A DNA stretch of 64,000 bases from JBHEBG01 sp046557915 (GTDB lineage Bacteria; Bacteroidota; Bacteroidia; Flavobacteriales; Flavobacteriaceae), in the NCBI RefSeq assembly GCF_046557915.1, contig NZ_JBHEBG010000002.1:310001-374000 (forward strand), read 5' to 3'. Each line of letters begins with the position of its first letter. Positions within the stretch are counted from its first letter, which is position 1. The notes under the pieces were generated by a model. The model was not told the origin of the DNA. It did not search any database and saw nothing but the letters and a program-made list of their open reading frames with translations. The position numbers and the translations under genes are program-made. This document shows, one piece after another, positions 52,539 to 62,169 of the stretch.

Positions 52539-53063
52539 ATGTCTGTAATGCGAGTGCTAAAGCAGCTTTTACGTGCCCTATTGGCGCTGATCGTGCTTTT
52601 TTGTCTTGCACAGTGCAGAACTGGCAAGGAACCCAGTGCCTTTGACCAAAGTATAAGCTCTCATTTTGGTGACATGCATTTTTCCAAGGTAAATTTTAAG
52701 ACAAATGGCAGTGTAAAATCTTTGGGGTATACTTACCATGAAGGACAGGGCAGTATACATGATAGGAAAGGCAAATCCTTTGGCTACAAGTGGGCTGCAG
52801 TAGGCCTAATTAAAAATGGTTTGCTGGCAGTGTATATTGGTACGGAACGTATGGAAAAAGGTACCGATGTGCTGCTTACCCAAGAGGAGGTGCGCAAGGT
52901 AATAGACCTGTGCACCGATAAGACAGACCGTGACGAAATCTGGGACTGCCTAGACCGTGTCATTGCCAAAGCAATTTCGGACTGCGAACTTAGTTTTGTT
53001 AAAGCCCCCTGTTTAGAAAACTGTTGGTGGGATAGCAATGCATGCAAAGATTTGCCAGATTGA
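52539..53063 (+). CDS. cysteine-rich hypothetical lipoprotein
   Basis: A 174-residue protein. The signal peptide (LLRALLALIVLFCLAQC) ends in a lipobox. The middle has a beta-rich stretch (VKSLGYTYHEGQGSIHDRK and WAAVGLIKNGLLAVYIG). The C-terminal 50 residues hold six cysteines (DLC, WDC, SDC, APC, ENC and NAC) that could form disulfides in the periplasm. I do not recognise a family. A heptamer-repeat array begins 7 bp after the stop. ATG at 52539 or 52548. Confidence 0.65.
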   Translation: MSVMRVLKQLLRALLALIVLFCLAQCRTGKEPSAFDQSISSHFGDMHFSKVNFKTNGSVKSLGYTYHEGQGSIHDRKGKSFGYKWAAVGLIKNGLLAVYIGTERMEKGTDVLLTQEEVRKVIDLCTDKTDRDEIWDCLDRVIAKAISDCELSFVKAPCLENCWWDSNACKDLPD

Positions 53064-53070
53064 TCTTTAA

Positions 53071-53132
53071 CAATTACAATTAGCAATTAGCAATGAACAA
53101 TGAACAGTTGATTGTGAGCAGTTAACTATTAC
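53071..53132. repeat. degenerate heptamer repeat array
   Basis: Nine units, mostly 7 bp, reading CAATTAG, CAATGAA, CAGTTAA and variants, with one 6-bp first unit and two degenerate units. They follow the stop of the Cys-rich lipoprotein gene. The array has the same repeat unit and register as the larger array at 59947-60093. Confidence 0.75.
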
Positions 53133-53194
53133 CTCAATGGAGATACTACTTAAGTGAAACGGGGCAGAAAGTAAACGAAAATTTTTAGGTGAAA

Positions 53195-54106
53195 ATGGTA
53201 ACAAACCAAAAAAAGGAATATCTTTTGGGTGCGGATGTTGCCTACAAAAATGCTACGATGAAATTGCTTAAGTCCATAAATTATTGGCGCCTTCTAGAAC
53301 CTATTTTATTGGGCTCTGTAGCCAATATGGTTGTCAATTTTGTTTTTGACCCCTCCAATCCCGATTTCATTCTGAAAGAATTTTTAGTAGCCATTGCCTT
53401 TTCCGTTCCCATTACAGAACTGTATCGGCTTATAGATTTGCGGCTCGAAAAGAAATATAGTTGGACAATAAGCCCCAAAAAACGCTTTGGTTATAACCTG
53501 CTATATCTTACCCTTGCCCTCCTCTTTACCATTAATGTACTTGGCAATGCCTATATCGTAATCATTGGGGATGATTTCTACACCTGGCAAGAACTACTTA
53601 CCATAAACCTGATCACTTTTTTTGTTGCCCTGCTACTTACCTTGGTAAAATGGACGACCCATTTCTATAAAAAATGGAAACTGACCGCTATGGATTTAGA
53701 TAAATCCGACCAAAAGTTCAACGAGTTATCATCTAAACTGGACCCTAAATCGCATTCCATTAAACTTTTAAGGAAAAACGATGAGTACATTTCACAAGTA
53801 AAGGATATCCGCATGGCGAAAAGCGAGTTTGGGGTAGTAAAAGTATTTATGGTCAATGGCGAATTTTATATTTTTCACGGTACGCTCAGTAAATTGGCTT
53901 CGCTTTTACCAGAGGAATTATTTTTTCCGGTTACCCGTAGCCTTATTATACATCACCAAATAATAATTTCCATAGCATCTTCAACTTATGGAAAAGTATC
54001 CGTAAAGGTCGAAGAAATGGATATTGATATTTCCAATGTTACGGTCAGTAGACCCAAAGCTTCTACATTTCGGAAGTGGTATCATAGCACTTTAACCCTA
54101 AATTGA
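53195..54106 (+). CDS. membrane-anchored LytTR-family regulator
   Basis: About 303 residues. Four hydrophobic segments lie at about 35-60, 70-85, 105-130 and 145-165. The cytosolic C-terminal half (about 195-290) resembles a LytTR DNA-binding domain: IKLLRKNDEYISQVKDIRMAKSEFG-like start, then FYIFHGTLSKLASLLPEELFFPVTRSLIIH, quoted only in part as LSKLASLLPEE and FPVTRSLIIH. This layout matches membrane-bound LytTR regulators of Bacteroidota. The stimulus is unknown. Start is ATG 53195, or GTG 53189. Confidence 0.75.
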   Translation: MVTNQKKEYLLGADVAYKNATMKLLKSINYWRLLEPILLGSVANMVVNFVFDPSNPDFILKEFLVAIAFSVPITELYRLIDLRLEKKYSWTISPKKRFGYNLLYLTLALLFTINVLGNAYIVIIGDDFYTWQELLTINLITFFVALLLTLVKWTTHFYKKWKLTAMDLDKSDQKFNELSSKLDPKSHSIKLLRKNDEYISQVKDIRMAKSEFGVVKVFMVNGEFYIFHGTLSKLASLLPEELFFPVTRSLIIHHQIIISIASSTYGKVSVKVEEMDIDISNVTVSRPKASTFRKWYHSTLTLN

Positions 54107-54194
54107 TAGCAACTTACTGTTTTTGATCTCCCCTGGCTTTAAAAAATGAGGGATGTAAATTTTCTTTGTGGAACATCATTTAAAAATTGAACAC

Positions 54195-55343
54195 ATGAAA
54201 ATTGCACACAAAAATTTTATCAAAATCACTTTATTGGTATTGTTGGGCGGTCAGTTCCCCCTTCTCGCTCAAGAAGCTCCACACCGCAAGTTGCGGACCA
54301 TACAGAAGTTTATGGACGATGCCACGGCAAAAAACCTTACTGGTCTTGCGGTTTACATTAAAGGCCCAAAATATGGCGAATGGGTAGGCGTATCGGGTTA
54401 TTCGGATCTGGAAAATAAGGTACCCCTTAAGCCCAATGATATTTTTGGTCTGGCCAGCATCGGTAAAACGTATAATGCGGTAGCCATACTTAAGATGGTT
54501 GACAAAGGCAAATTAAACCTGGATGATAGGATACGAAAATACTTGCCCAAGGAGATTATAGACAATATACCCAATGCCAATGTTGTAACCGTTAGGCACT
54601 TGTTAGGCCATACCAGTGGCTTTAAAAATTACAACCGCGACCCCAAGTTAAACGAACTTTACCTTACCGGAAACTTAAAGCTAGATACTTTAAGCCATAT
54701 GAATGTACTCCGTAGATACGGATACGGACCTGCCCAGGAACCGGATGTACTGGGAGTGTACAATTATAGCAGTACCAATTACTTACTGTTGAGTATGATA
54801 ATGGACAGCATAGTACCACAAGGGCATGCTACTTATCTACGCCAAAACATTATAGCCCAATATGGTTTAAAAGATACATACTACAAAGAAACCCCACCAA
54901 AGCGATTGGTAAATCATTATGGAGATATAAATCAGGATAATATCATTGAAAACCTGTCAGCTGAGACCATAGAGACCACAAATTGGTACAGTGGGGATGA
55001 TGGCGTGTACGCTCCAATTTCAGAAGCAGCTCATTTTATGGAAAAACTGTTTGCCGGCGAAATTCTTAGCGAAGAAATTTTAAAGGAAATGACCACGCCA
55101 GACAATGATAAGGATCCGGACTATGGCTTAGGTATAATGATCGATAAATCGTTTCCATATAAATTGCTTATGGGCCACTCTGGCAGGGGTATAGGCATTA
55201 CTACAGACCTCTATTATTTTCCAAAACAACAAATGACCATTGGTATTTTCTGCAATACCGGTCTCCGTTCTGCCGGACCGGCCTTTAAAAAGACTTATTA
55301 TAAGATGCGTACGAAGCTTATCAAAAAATTGTTTTTGCTCTAG
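54195..55343 (+). CDS. serine hydrolase, class C beta-lactamase family
   Basis: About 382 residues from ATG 54195, which begins a signal peptide (FIKITLLVLLGGQFPLLAQ). The SxxK motif is S88-I-G-K91 in GLASIGKTYNAVAIL. The second motif is YNYSSTNYLLL (Y-x-N type). HSGRGIGITTDLYYFP at the end stands for the KTG box. Members act as esterases, peptidases or D-Ala-D-Ala carboxypeptidases; substrate is not predictable. A GTG-started longer frame at 54168 is less likely. Confidence 0.85.
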   Translation: MKIAHKNFIKITLLVLLGGQFPLLAQEAPHRKLRTIQKFMDDATAKNLTGLAVYIKGPKYGEWVGVSGYSDLENKVPLKPNDIFGLASIGKTYNAVAILKMVDKGKLNLDDRIRKYLPKEIIDNIPNANVVTVRHLLGHTSGFKNYNRDPKLNELYLTGNLKLDTLSHMNVLRRYGYGPAQEPDVLGVYNYSSTNYLLLSMIMDSIVPQGHATYLRQNIIAQYGLKDTYYKETPPKRLVNHYGDINQDNIIENLSAETIETTNWYSGDDGVYAPISEAAHFMEKLFAGEILSEEILKEMTTPDNDKDPDYGLGIMIDKSFPYKLLMGHSGRGIGITTDLYYFPKQQMTIGIFCNTGLRSAGPAFKKTYYKMRTKLIKKLFLL

Positions 55344-55415
55344 TTTAGTCGAAGCCGAAGGCTCATCGTTTTACTAAAACGTAAGGCGGTGGGCACTAGG
55401 CTATATAGTTGTGTT

Positions 55416-55432
55416 ACCTAGTTTTACTAGGT
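55416..55432. other. small hairpin between convergent genes
   Basis: ACCTAG (55416-55421), loop TTTTA and CTAGGT (55427-55432) form a 6-bp stem between the convergent serine hydrolase and LysR genes. It has no T run, so it may be a weak terminator or chance. Confidence 0.3.
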
Positions 55433-55468
55433 TGATGGTAAATACTCGTTTAGAACAAACTACGGATA

Positions 55469-56356
55469 CTACGAACTAAAATCCTCTTCGAAACTTGAAA
55501 TAAAATCGTGGATATATTTTTTATTTCGATGTGCCTGTTTCACCACCAGGTAGTGCTTACGTTTAAGTCCGTGTTTCCCTATTCGTTTAAAAACCAGATC
55601 TTCGGACAACTTAAATGATTTTAACTGCCATTTGGGTGCACACATAATACCCATATTGGCAGCAACCATTTCCAATGTAATTTCGGTAAAGGGTATTGCT
55701 GAGATTTTTTTAGGGTTTATTTTATTGGGTCGAAGTAAATGCTCATAGACCGAAACACCTTCTAATGGAAAAGAATTGATCAGCAAATGAACCGAAGCAA
55801 AATGGCTGGCATCCAGATACTCCAGGTCGTTCAACTTATTTTCTCGATGCATTATAGCTAGTATTTCATCCTCAAAAACCTCTATGTCCGATAATTCCTC
55901 AGATGCCGGCTTCGTGGTCATTAAGGCAATATCTATATCGCCCGACAATACTTGGGAAATGGTCTGATGCGTTGCTCCAAGGCTAAGATCTATTTCAATT
56001 TCTGGATAGAGAATAGCCATCTTTTGGATAAAGGCGGGGATAGTATGGAAAAAAGACTGGCATTCTGCACTTAATTTTATGGTTCCCTTGGAACCCTCCT
56101 TTATATTCTTAATAGTGCTGAAGCCTTCATCTATGGTACTAAAGAGTTTGTTTGCCAGCTTATAAAGTTCGCTACCTTCCTGGGTAAGCTCCCATTTGTT
56201 CCTTGTTCTATGGAAAACCTTAAAACCCAACCGCTCCTCTAGCTCGCGTAGCTGGTGACTAAGTGCCGATTGCGTTAAAAACAAACGTTCGGAAGAGTTG
56301 GCTATGCTGCCCTCTTCGGCAATGGTCTTTATGAGCCTAAAATATTTTAATTCCAT
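55469..56356 (-). CDS. LysR-family transcriptional regulator
   Basis: About 295 residues from MELKYFRLIKTIAEEGSIAN. The HTH is LFLTQSALSHQLRELEERLG, typical of LysR, followed by the effector-binding domain. It is divergent from the DUF5916 gene 232 bp away, which it may regulate. ATG at 56371 gives five extra residues and is less likely. The effector is not predictable. Confidence 0.88.
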   Translation of the reverse strand: MELKYFRLIKTIAEEGSIANSSERLFLTQSALSHQLRELEERLGFKVFHRTRNKWELTQEGSELYKLANKLFSTIDEGFSTIKNIKEGSKGTIKLSAECQSFFHTIPAFIQKMAILYPEIEIDLSLGATHQTISQVLSGDIDIALMTTKPASEELSDIEVFEDEILAIMHRENKLNDLEYLDASHFASVHLLINSFPLEGVSVYEHLLRPNKINPKKISAIPFTEITLEMVAANMGIMCAPKWQLKSFKLSEDLVFKRIGKHGLKRKHYLVVKQAHRNKKYIHDFISSFEEDFSS

Positions 56357-56588
56357 AAGGCAAAGATACAAACCAGACCCTAAGTTGTAGTTGAAGTTTT
56401 CTCAACTAAGCCCTCAATTTTTCGCATATATGTCGTTTTACCGTGTAAAACTGGGTCCTCCCAGCAATACGGATACCCAGTGTGAAATCTTCTCATAGAA
56501 CAGCTCAAAGAAGCTCAATTTTAAAAATTGTGCAGGCCCTGGCCTCCCAATACATTTGTTCCCAGAATTCAAAATTTCAAAACTAATC

Positions 56589-59237
56589 ATGCATTTAAGG
56601 AAGATAATAGTAGCAGTAGGATTTGCATTAATGAGCGTTCTAGGATACACCCAAGAATCTGTTGGTATTGTAAAAAGAGTCTATACAACCCAACAAATAG
56701 GTAACGGGGAACTTCCTGTCATTGACGGGAAATTGGATGAGGTTGTCTGGAATACTGGAGATTGGGCCACGGATTTTATACAACGCGAACCCGATGAAAA
56801 TGCAAACCCGACCGAGCAAACCAAATTTAAGATTCTTTATGATGCCAAATTCCTGTATGTTGCCTTTAGCTGTTTAGATACCCAACCCAACGGCGTAGTA
56901 CGTAGGATGAGCAGGAGGGACGGTTTTGAGGGTGACTTGGTAACTTTGATATTGGATAGTTTTCACGATCTACGATCGGCTTTTTCCCTTACCATAACGG
57001 CAGCGGGAGTAAAAGGCGATAAGGTACTTTCTCTTAATGGTACCGTGGAAGACCTTACTTGGAACCCCATATGGTATGCAAAAAGTAGCAGAAGTAAAGA
57101 AGGTTGGACGGGCGAAATGAAGGTTCCACTGAGTCAATTGCGTTTTGGAGCCGCTAAAGATCAGGTATGGGGCCTTCAAGTGGTTCGTAACTATTTTCGG
57201 AACAACGAAACTTCGGTATGGCAAAGGGTTCCCTTGGATGCCTCGGGTTGGATAAGTGAGTTTGGTCAGTTGCATGGACTTAAAAATCTTAGGGCACAAA
57301 AGCAATTTGAAATTCAACCTTTTGCGGTAACCGCTTTGGAAACTTTTGAGAAAGAACCCTTAAATTCCTATAAAAATGCAAATGTGACCACCATAAATGC
57401 CGGAATAGACGGTAAAATTGGGATCACCAACGACCTAACGTTGGATTTTACGGTAAATCCCGATTTTGGACAGGTGGAGGCCGACCCGGCCGCAATAGCG
57501 CTAGACGGATTTCAACTTTTTTTTGAGGAACAGCGGCCTTTCTTTGTAGAAAATAAAAACATCTTCGACTACCAATTTTCCGCACCAATAATAGGCGGAC
57601 CGTTTAGTAGTGACAACCTCTTTTATTCTAGACGAATAGGTAGAACACCGCAAGGTTCCGTACAAGGCATGGAAGGCCAGTTCGTTGATATCCCCGAGCG
57701 TACCACCATTCTAGGTGCTGTAAAATTCAGCGGAAAAACAAAGAACGGTCTCTCGGTTGCGGTAATGGAGACCGTAACTTCTGCTGAACGCGCCAGAATA
57801 TCCGTCGATGGAAATGAGCGCAAAGAAATAGTTGAACCGCTTACCAACTATTTTATTGGTAGGGTTCAACAAGACTTTAACAACAAGAATACCTTTTTTG
57901 GAGGAATTATTACATCAACAAATAGAAGGCTTACGGATAATGTTGACTTTTTACATAAATCTGCCCAAACTGCCGGTCTGGATTTTATGCATCAATGGCA
58001 AGGTCGCACTTGGTATCTGGGAGCCAATATGGTAGTGAGCCATGTAAAAGGCAGTGCCGAGGCTATTCTAAATACGCAAACATCCATTACCCATTTATTT
58101 CAGCGGGTAGATGCAGATCATGTAGACGTAGATGACGAAAGAACATCGCTTACCGGAACCGGGGGTGATGTAAGGTTTGGCAAGGCGGGGAAGGGACATA
58201 TAAAATTTGAGACAGGCCTTACCTGGCGTTCCCCGGAATTGGAACTTAACGATGTGGGCTTTTTACGAGAAGCGGATGACATCCAAAACTACGCGGGAAT
58301 AACTTATAATTCTGTAGGGCCCTTTGGAATTTTCAGAAAGGCATCAGTAGGGTATAAGCATTGGCGGGCGTGGGATTTTGAGGGTAACTTTAATTATTTT
58401 GATTGGGATATTGAGGCCAATGGCATCTTTAATAATAACTGGAGCGCTACCCTAGGATGGTTCTCCCAACCACATATCTATTCCAAATCGCTACTAAGGG
58501 GAGGTCCTAGATTGTATCTGCCCGAGCAATATGGAGCTTGGTGGGCACTGGGCTCAGATAGTACAAAAAGACTCTTTTTTAATTGGGATGGATGGACAAA
58601 AACCGGTGATACGGATAGTTATTTTCTATTGGAAAATGGTATTAGAGTTACCTGGCAACCTTTAGATCAATTACAGATTTCCCTAGCTCCCCGATATTCG
58701 GCAATTAGACATCGAATACAATACAACGAGACGGTAAACTTCAATAATGAACAGTTATATATTATGTCGCGTTTAGATCAGGATACCTTTAGCATGGCTT
58801 TCCGATTAAACTATACCATAAACCCAAACCTGTCCATACAGTATTATGCCGAACCCTTTGTTACTACGGCCAGATATACTGATTTTGGTAAGGTGGTTGA
58901 ACCTTTGGCTACCGTACAAAATGAGCAATTGGCTTTCTATAACCAACAACAACTGGCTCGTACCAATGAACAGGATAGGTTTTTAGTAGACGAAAACCAA
59001 AATGGTTTGGTAGATTATAGTTTTAGCAATCCAGATTTTTCCTTCGCCCAGTTTCGGTCAAATTTGGTAGTACGTTTTGAGTACAAACCGGGCTCCGAAA
59101 TATTTTTGGTATGGGCACAGGATGTCGCGGACTTTGGCATGCCAAACGGAGGGGTTATAAACAGTTTTAGGGAGCAAATTTTTAATAAGCAAGCACGTAA
59201 TACATTTTTAATCAAAGCTACCTATCGTTTCTTTTGA
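56589..59237 (+). CDS. DUF5916 outer-membrane protein with CBM9-like N-terminus
   Basis: About 882 residues from ATG 56589, which starts a signal peptide (LRKIIVAVGFALMSVLGYTQ). The N-terminal domain (about 40-220) is CBM9-like: PVIDGKLDEVVWNTGDWATD, and TWNPIWYAKSS. The rest (about 240-882) is a DUF5916 beta-barrel with alternating strands, ending in an aromatic residue (KATYRFF) as outer-membrane proteins do. Function is unknown; similar proteins occur in polysaccharide-degrading Bacteroidota. The remnant at 45349-45598 is related. Divergent LysR gene upstream; the racemase gene follows 26 bp later. Confidence 0.9.
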   Translation: MHLRKIIVAVGFALMSVLGYTQESVGIVKRVYTTQQIGNGELPVIDGKLDEVVWNTGDWATDFIQREPDENANPTEQTKFKILYDAKFLYVAFSCLDTQPNGVVRRMSRRDGFEGDLVTLILDSFHDLRSAFSLTITAAGVKGDKVLSLNGTVEDLTWNPIWYAKSSRSKEGWTGEMKVPLSQLRFGAAKDQVWGLQVVRNYFRNNETSVWQRVPLDASGWISEFGQLHGLKNLRAQKQFEIQPFAVTALETFEKEPLNSYKNANVTTINAGIDGKIGITNDLTLDFTVNPDFGQVEADPAAIALDGFQLFFEEQRPFFVENKNIFDYQFSAPIIGGPFSSDNLFYSRRIGRTPQGSVQGMEGQFVDIPERTTILGAVKFSGKTKNGLSVAVMETVTSAERARISVDGNERKEIVEPLTNYFIGRVQQDFNNKNTFFGGIITSTNRRLTDNVDFLHKSAQTAGLDFMHQWQGRTWYLGANMVVSHVKGSAEAILNTQTSITHLFQRVDADHVDVDDERTSLTGTGGDVRFGKAGKGHIKFETGLTWRSPELELNDVGFLREADDIQNYAGITYNSVGPFGIFRKASVGYKHWRAWDFEGNFNYFDWDIEANGIFNNNWSATLGWFSQPHIYSKSLLRGGPRLYLPEQYGAWWALGSDSTKRLFFNWDGWTKTGDTDSYFLLENGIRVTWQPLDQLQISLAPRYSAIRHRIQYNETVNFNNEQLYIMSRLDQDTFSMAFRLNYTINPNLSIQYYAEPFVTTARYTDFGKVVEPLATVQNEQLAFYNQQQLARTNEQDRFLVDENQNGLVDYSFSNPDFSFAQFRSNLVVRFEYKPGSEIFLVWAQDVADFGMPNGGVINSFREQIFNKQARNTFLIKATYRFF

Positions 59238-59263
59238 ACGTTTGTGGCCAAAAACAAAAAGAC

Positions 59264-59959
59264 ATGAAGACAATTGGATTAATAGGAGGAATGGGTTGGC
59301 AATCGTCCAAGCTTTATTATGAGTATATCAACCAACAGACCAATGCACTTTTAGGCAGATCGCATATTGCCAAAAGCATTATGGTAACTGTTGATTTTGA
59401 TGAAATAGAACAATTGACCGTTAAAGGGGACTGGGAAGCCATTGGCGCAATAATGAAAAAATCCGCACAGCAATTGGAGCGCGCAGGGGCAGACATTGTA
59501 GTGCTTTGCACTAATCTTATCCATTTGGTAAGCGATTACATAAAAGAAAATGTAAACATTCCCTTTTTACATATTGCCGAGGCTACCGGAGAGAAAATAC
59601 AAGCACAAGGACTTAAAAAAGTAGCCCTGTTAGGAACAAAGTTTACAATGGAAATGGATTTCTATACCAAGATACTTAAGGAAGTCTATGGGGTGGAGGT
59701 AGTGATACCCGAGGAAGCGGATAGACAGATTATCCATACCATGATCTACACCGAGTTATTGAAAGGCCAATTTTCGGAATCCTCAAAACAAACCATTAAG
59801 GATATCATAATCAAATTACAAAAACAAGGGGCACAAGGGGTGGTTATGGCCTGTACGGAACTTTCAATTTTGGTACCGGACGGTGAAGTTACCTTACCCA
59901 CCTTTGATACCGGGAAGATCCACGCGCATAAGGCAGTGGCATGGGCCAATGAACGATGA
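59264..59959 (+). CDS. aspartate/glutamate racemase-family protein
   Basis: A 231-residue cofactor-independent racemase. It opens MKTIGLIGGMGWQSSKLYY, the family N-terminus. The two catalytic cysteines are C82 in VVLCTNLIH and C197 in VMACTELSIL, giving the usual two-base mechanism for L/D aspartate or glutamate. The last codons and the stop lie inside a heptamer-repeat array that extends downstream, so the exact C-terminus may be shaped by the repeats. An upstream start at 59234 lacks conservation. Confidence 0.88.
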   Translation: MKTIGLIGGMGWQSSKLYYEYINQQTNALLGRSHIAKSIMVTVDFDEIEQLTVKGDWEAIGAIMKKSAQQLERAGADIVVLCTNLIHLVSDYIKENVNIPFLHIAEATGEKIQAQGLKKVALLGTKFTMEMDFYTKILKEVYGVEVVIPEEADRQIIHTMIYTELLKGQFSESSKQTIKDIIIKLQKQGAQGVVMACTELSILVPDGEVTLPTFDTGKIHAHKAVAWANER

Positions 59960-60093
59960 ACAATTAACAGTTATCAGTTAGCAATTAGCAATGGACAATT
60001 AGCAGTTAACAGTTAACAATAAACAATTAACAATTAACAATTAGCAGTTAACAATAAACAATAAGCAATGAACAATAAGCAGTCAGCAATTAA
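59947..60093. repeat. 21-unit heptamer tandem array
   Basis: Twenty-one contiguous 7-bp units from 59947, all of the form C-R-R-T-N-R-N: CAATTAA, CAGTTAA, CAATTAG, CAATGAA, CAATAAA and others. The register is continuous over 147 bp. It begins within the last codons of the racemase gene. Beyond it, to 60300, I see no gene or clear signal. The same unit recurs at 53071-53132. Confidence 0.9.
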
Positions 60094-60300
60094 CCAAGAT
60101 TATGTTACAGACTAAATATATAAACAACAGCTACAAAATAATTTTGAGGTTTCTTAATTGGTACATTGGGTTATTTACTAGGTTACTTTTCCCAGAGGGC
60201 GCCAATGGGCACATAGTGTTTCACAAATAAGAAGGGAAGTAAATAGTGTTCAGTGCACGCTATAAACCAAACACTACCTACTTTCAACCAATAACTGGTA

Positions 60301-61419
60301 CTACATCAACCTTTCCCCAGTAAATCCGTACTGATCCCATTTGGGCAGTGGATGAAAAGCAGCGGCCTGTACATCCCTGAACAAACGTTCCAATTCGTTC
60401 TTTTTATAAAAACTTTGACCACCCATTGTCTCCATGGCCAAACTTACGGTTTCCTTACACAGTTCCGCTACATTGGTCTTAAGACTTAATATATTTACGG
60501 AATTGTCCTTTTCTATGGAAAAATCGAAATTATTGGTAATGGTACACATGGCCTCCCATTGTGTTTGCGCAGCTAGCAAACGGTTGTATAACCGACCAAT
60601 GCAATATTTTAGATGTCCTTGATCTCTTGATCCCTTTTTTGCCTTTGCTAGAGTAATTTCAACAGCACGTTCCGCAATACCTACGTAGACCGACATAATA
60701 AGCGGCATGGCGACCGTTAAGACTACGTTCCATACCGGATGAAATTCATCCCTATTGCGTTCTAAGGAAATAGCCGTTTGTGGAACAAAGACCTTGTCAA
60801 AAGAAAGTCCGTGGGAACCCGTTCCTCGCATGCCCAAAACGTCCCAGTCTTCCATTACCGACACTCCAGGAGTTTTTGTAGGTACAGAAAAATGCAAAAC
60901 TTTCCATTCTCCCTTCTCGTTACAATAAGGCGCACTGGTAATGGCCACATCGCCGCCGATAGATTGACTGGCAAAATGCTTTTGAGCGCTTAAGAGGTAA
61001 CCACCTTCCACTTGGCGCAGTTCCCCATTGGAGCCCAACCAATCCCTTGCGCCTGTACTTACCAGTACAAGTTGTTCATCTGCAACACGCATAAGCATTT
61101 CCATACCTACGCCTTTCTTCTTATACTTCCAAACCGCTGCGGCTACTAAATGCTGATGCATAGAAAATGCCAAGGCTGTAGAGCCACAGGCATGCGCCAG
61201 ACTTTTTAGGAGTAGGCACATTTCTTCATAAGTCATACCCAAACCTCCCAATTCTTCCGGTACCATGGCCGAAAAAAGACGATGTTTTTTTAGGACGCTG
61301 TAGTTCTCAATTACAAAACTCCCAGACGCGTCATGTTGTGCGGCTCGCTTGCGAAAGGCTATTTGTAATTCTGTGATGGTTTTGTTCGAAATTTTTTTTG
61401 TCTGTTCTAAAACTTCCAT
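60301..61419 (-). CDS. acyl-CoA dehydrogenase-family protein
   Basis: A 372-residue flavoprotein of the acyl-CoA dehydrogenase fold. MVPEELGGLGMTYEEMCLLL is the N-terminal helical domain. The middle beta domain holds TGARDWLGSN and MRGTGSHGLSFDKVFVP. The C-terminal helices end MGGQSFYKKNELERLFRDV. Hydroxylase or monooxygenase subgroups of this fold (DszC/HsaA-like) also exist and cannot be excluded. Its start is 27 bp downstream of the stop of the OsmC-type gene; both probably form an operon. A regulatory AraC gene lies further upstream on the same strand. Confidence 0.82.
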   Translation of the reverse strand: MEVLEQTKKISNKTITELQIAFRKRAAQHDASGSFVIENYSVLKKHRLFSAMVPEELGGLGMTYEEMCLLLKSLAHACGSTALAFSMHQHLVAAAVWKYKKKGVGMEMLMRVADEQLVLVSTGARDWLGSNGELRQVEGGYLLSAQKHFASQSIGGDVAITSAPYCNEKGEWKVLHFSVPTKTPGVSVMEDWDVLGMRGTGSHGLSFDKVFVPQTAISLERNRDEFHPVWNVVLTVAMPLIMSVYVGIAERAVEITLAKAKKGSRDQGHLKYCIGRLYNRLLAAQTQWEAMCTITNNFDFSIEKDNSVNILSLKTNVAELCKETVSLAMETMGGQSFYKKNELERLFRDVQAAAFHPLPKWDQYGFTGERLM

Positions 61420-61446
61420 ACTGTTTATGATTTATTGGTTATGTAT

Positions 61447-62040
61447 TTATTTATTAGGTTTATCTGTAATTACGTCTATGGTAATTGGCAGTGTTTTTAT
61501 TAAGGTTTGATAGATGATGCAACTCTTTTTGGATCCTTGTATCAATGTATTCAGTACTTTTTTGTTAAGACCCTTCGCAGCTACTTCCAACTCAACATGC
61601 ATGGATTGAAAACCTACCGGAGTAGTAAGATCTATCCTCAGTGTTCCCCGTACATCTACCAAGGCCGATACCCGCACCCTGGTATAGGTAAGGGTAATAT
61701 CGAACCGATTGGCGATCATTCTTAGGGTACTTTCTAAACAAGATGCCAGTGTAGCACAGAGCATATCGCCAGGATTGGGATGGTCATGATCTCCGCCCAC
61801 AGCGCTATGAACACCAACCCTAAAGGGTACCTGTAATTCTTTGTTTATAGTGACCGTGGTTCTAAAAGGGTCATGAAGGTCCTTACCCAATACCTCGGCA
61901 CAATCCGTAATCATGGCCAATTTGGGATCTTTCAGATATTGCTCGTTCAGTTTGGACTGTCTTAAGTATACCGGTGTTCTGTTATGGAGGATATTTGCTT
62001 TTCTCAGCAACCTCTTGGTTAAAAATAGTGTATTGGACAT
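61447..62040 (-). CDS. OsmC-family protein
   Basis: A 197-residue protein with the OsmC/Ohr fold. The conserved resolving/peroxidatic segment is PGDMLCATLASCLESTLRMIA, with two cysteines spaced as in the family, quoted here as LCATLASC. GGDHDHPNPG precedes it, and the family C-terminal LTTPVGFQSMHVELEV strand follows. OsmC proteins reduce organic hydroperoxides using thiols. It lies on the same strand as the acyl-CoA dehydrogenase gene, 27 bp apart, with the order OsmC then dehydrogenase. Confidence 0.82.
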   Translation of the reverse strand: MSNTLFLTKRLLRKANILHNRTPVYLRQSKLNEQYLKDPKLAMITDCAEVLGKDLHDPFRTTVTINKELQVPFRVGVHSAVGGDHDHPNPGDMLCATLASCLESTLRMIANRFDITLTYTRVRVSALVDVRGTLRIDLTTPVGFQSMHVELEVAAKGLNKKVLNTLIQGSKKSCIIYQTLIKTLPITIDVITDKPNK

Positions 62041-62169
62041 ATCGCTTGTTTTAAATCAACAAAGCAAAACTATAGCGATTGTTTTTGGGCGTATGTGTTC
62101 CCAGGACCAAAAAATGTGCTACTAGGTCCGAATGACTTTAGGTCTAGTGGTACTTATGAAAAGGATAAG

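Noticed and set aside
59947..60093. possible CRISPR-like array
   Set aside because: The units are contiguous 7-mers with no spacers and no cas genes nearby.
60102..60230. 42-codon ORF after the heptamer array
   Set aside because: It is short, starts just after the repeats, shows no domain or ribosome binding site, and could easily be chance.
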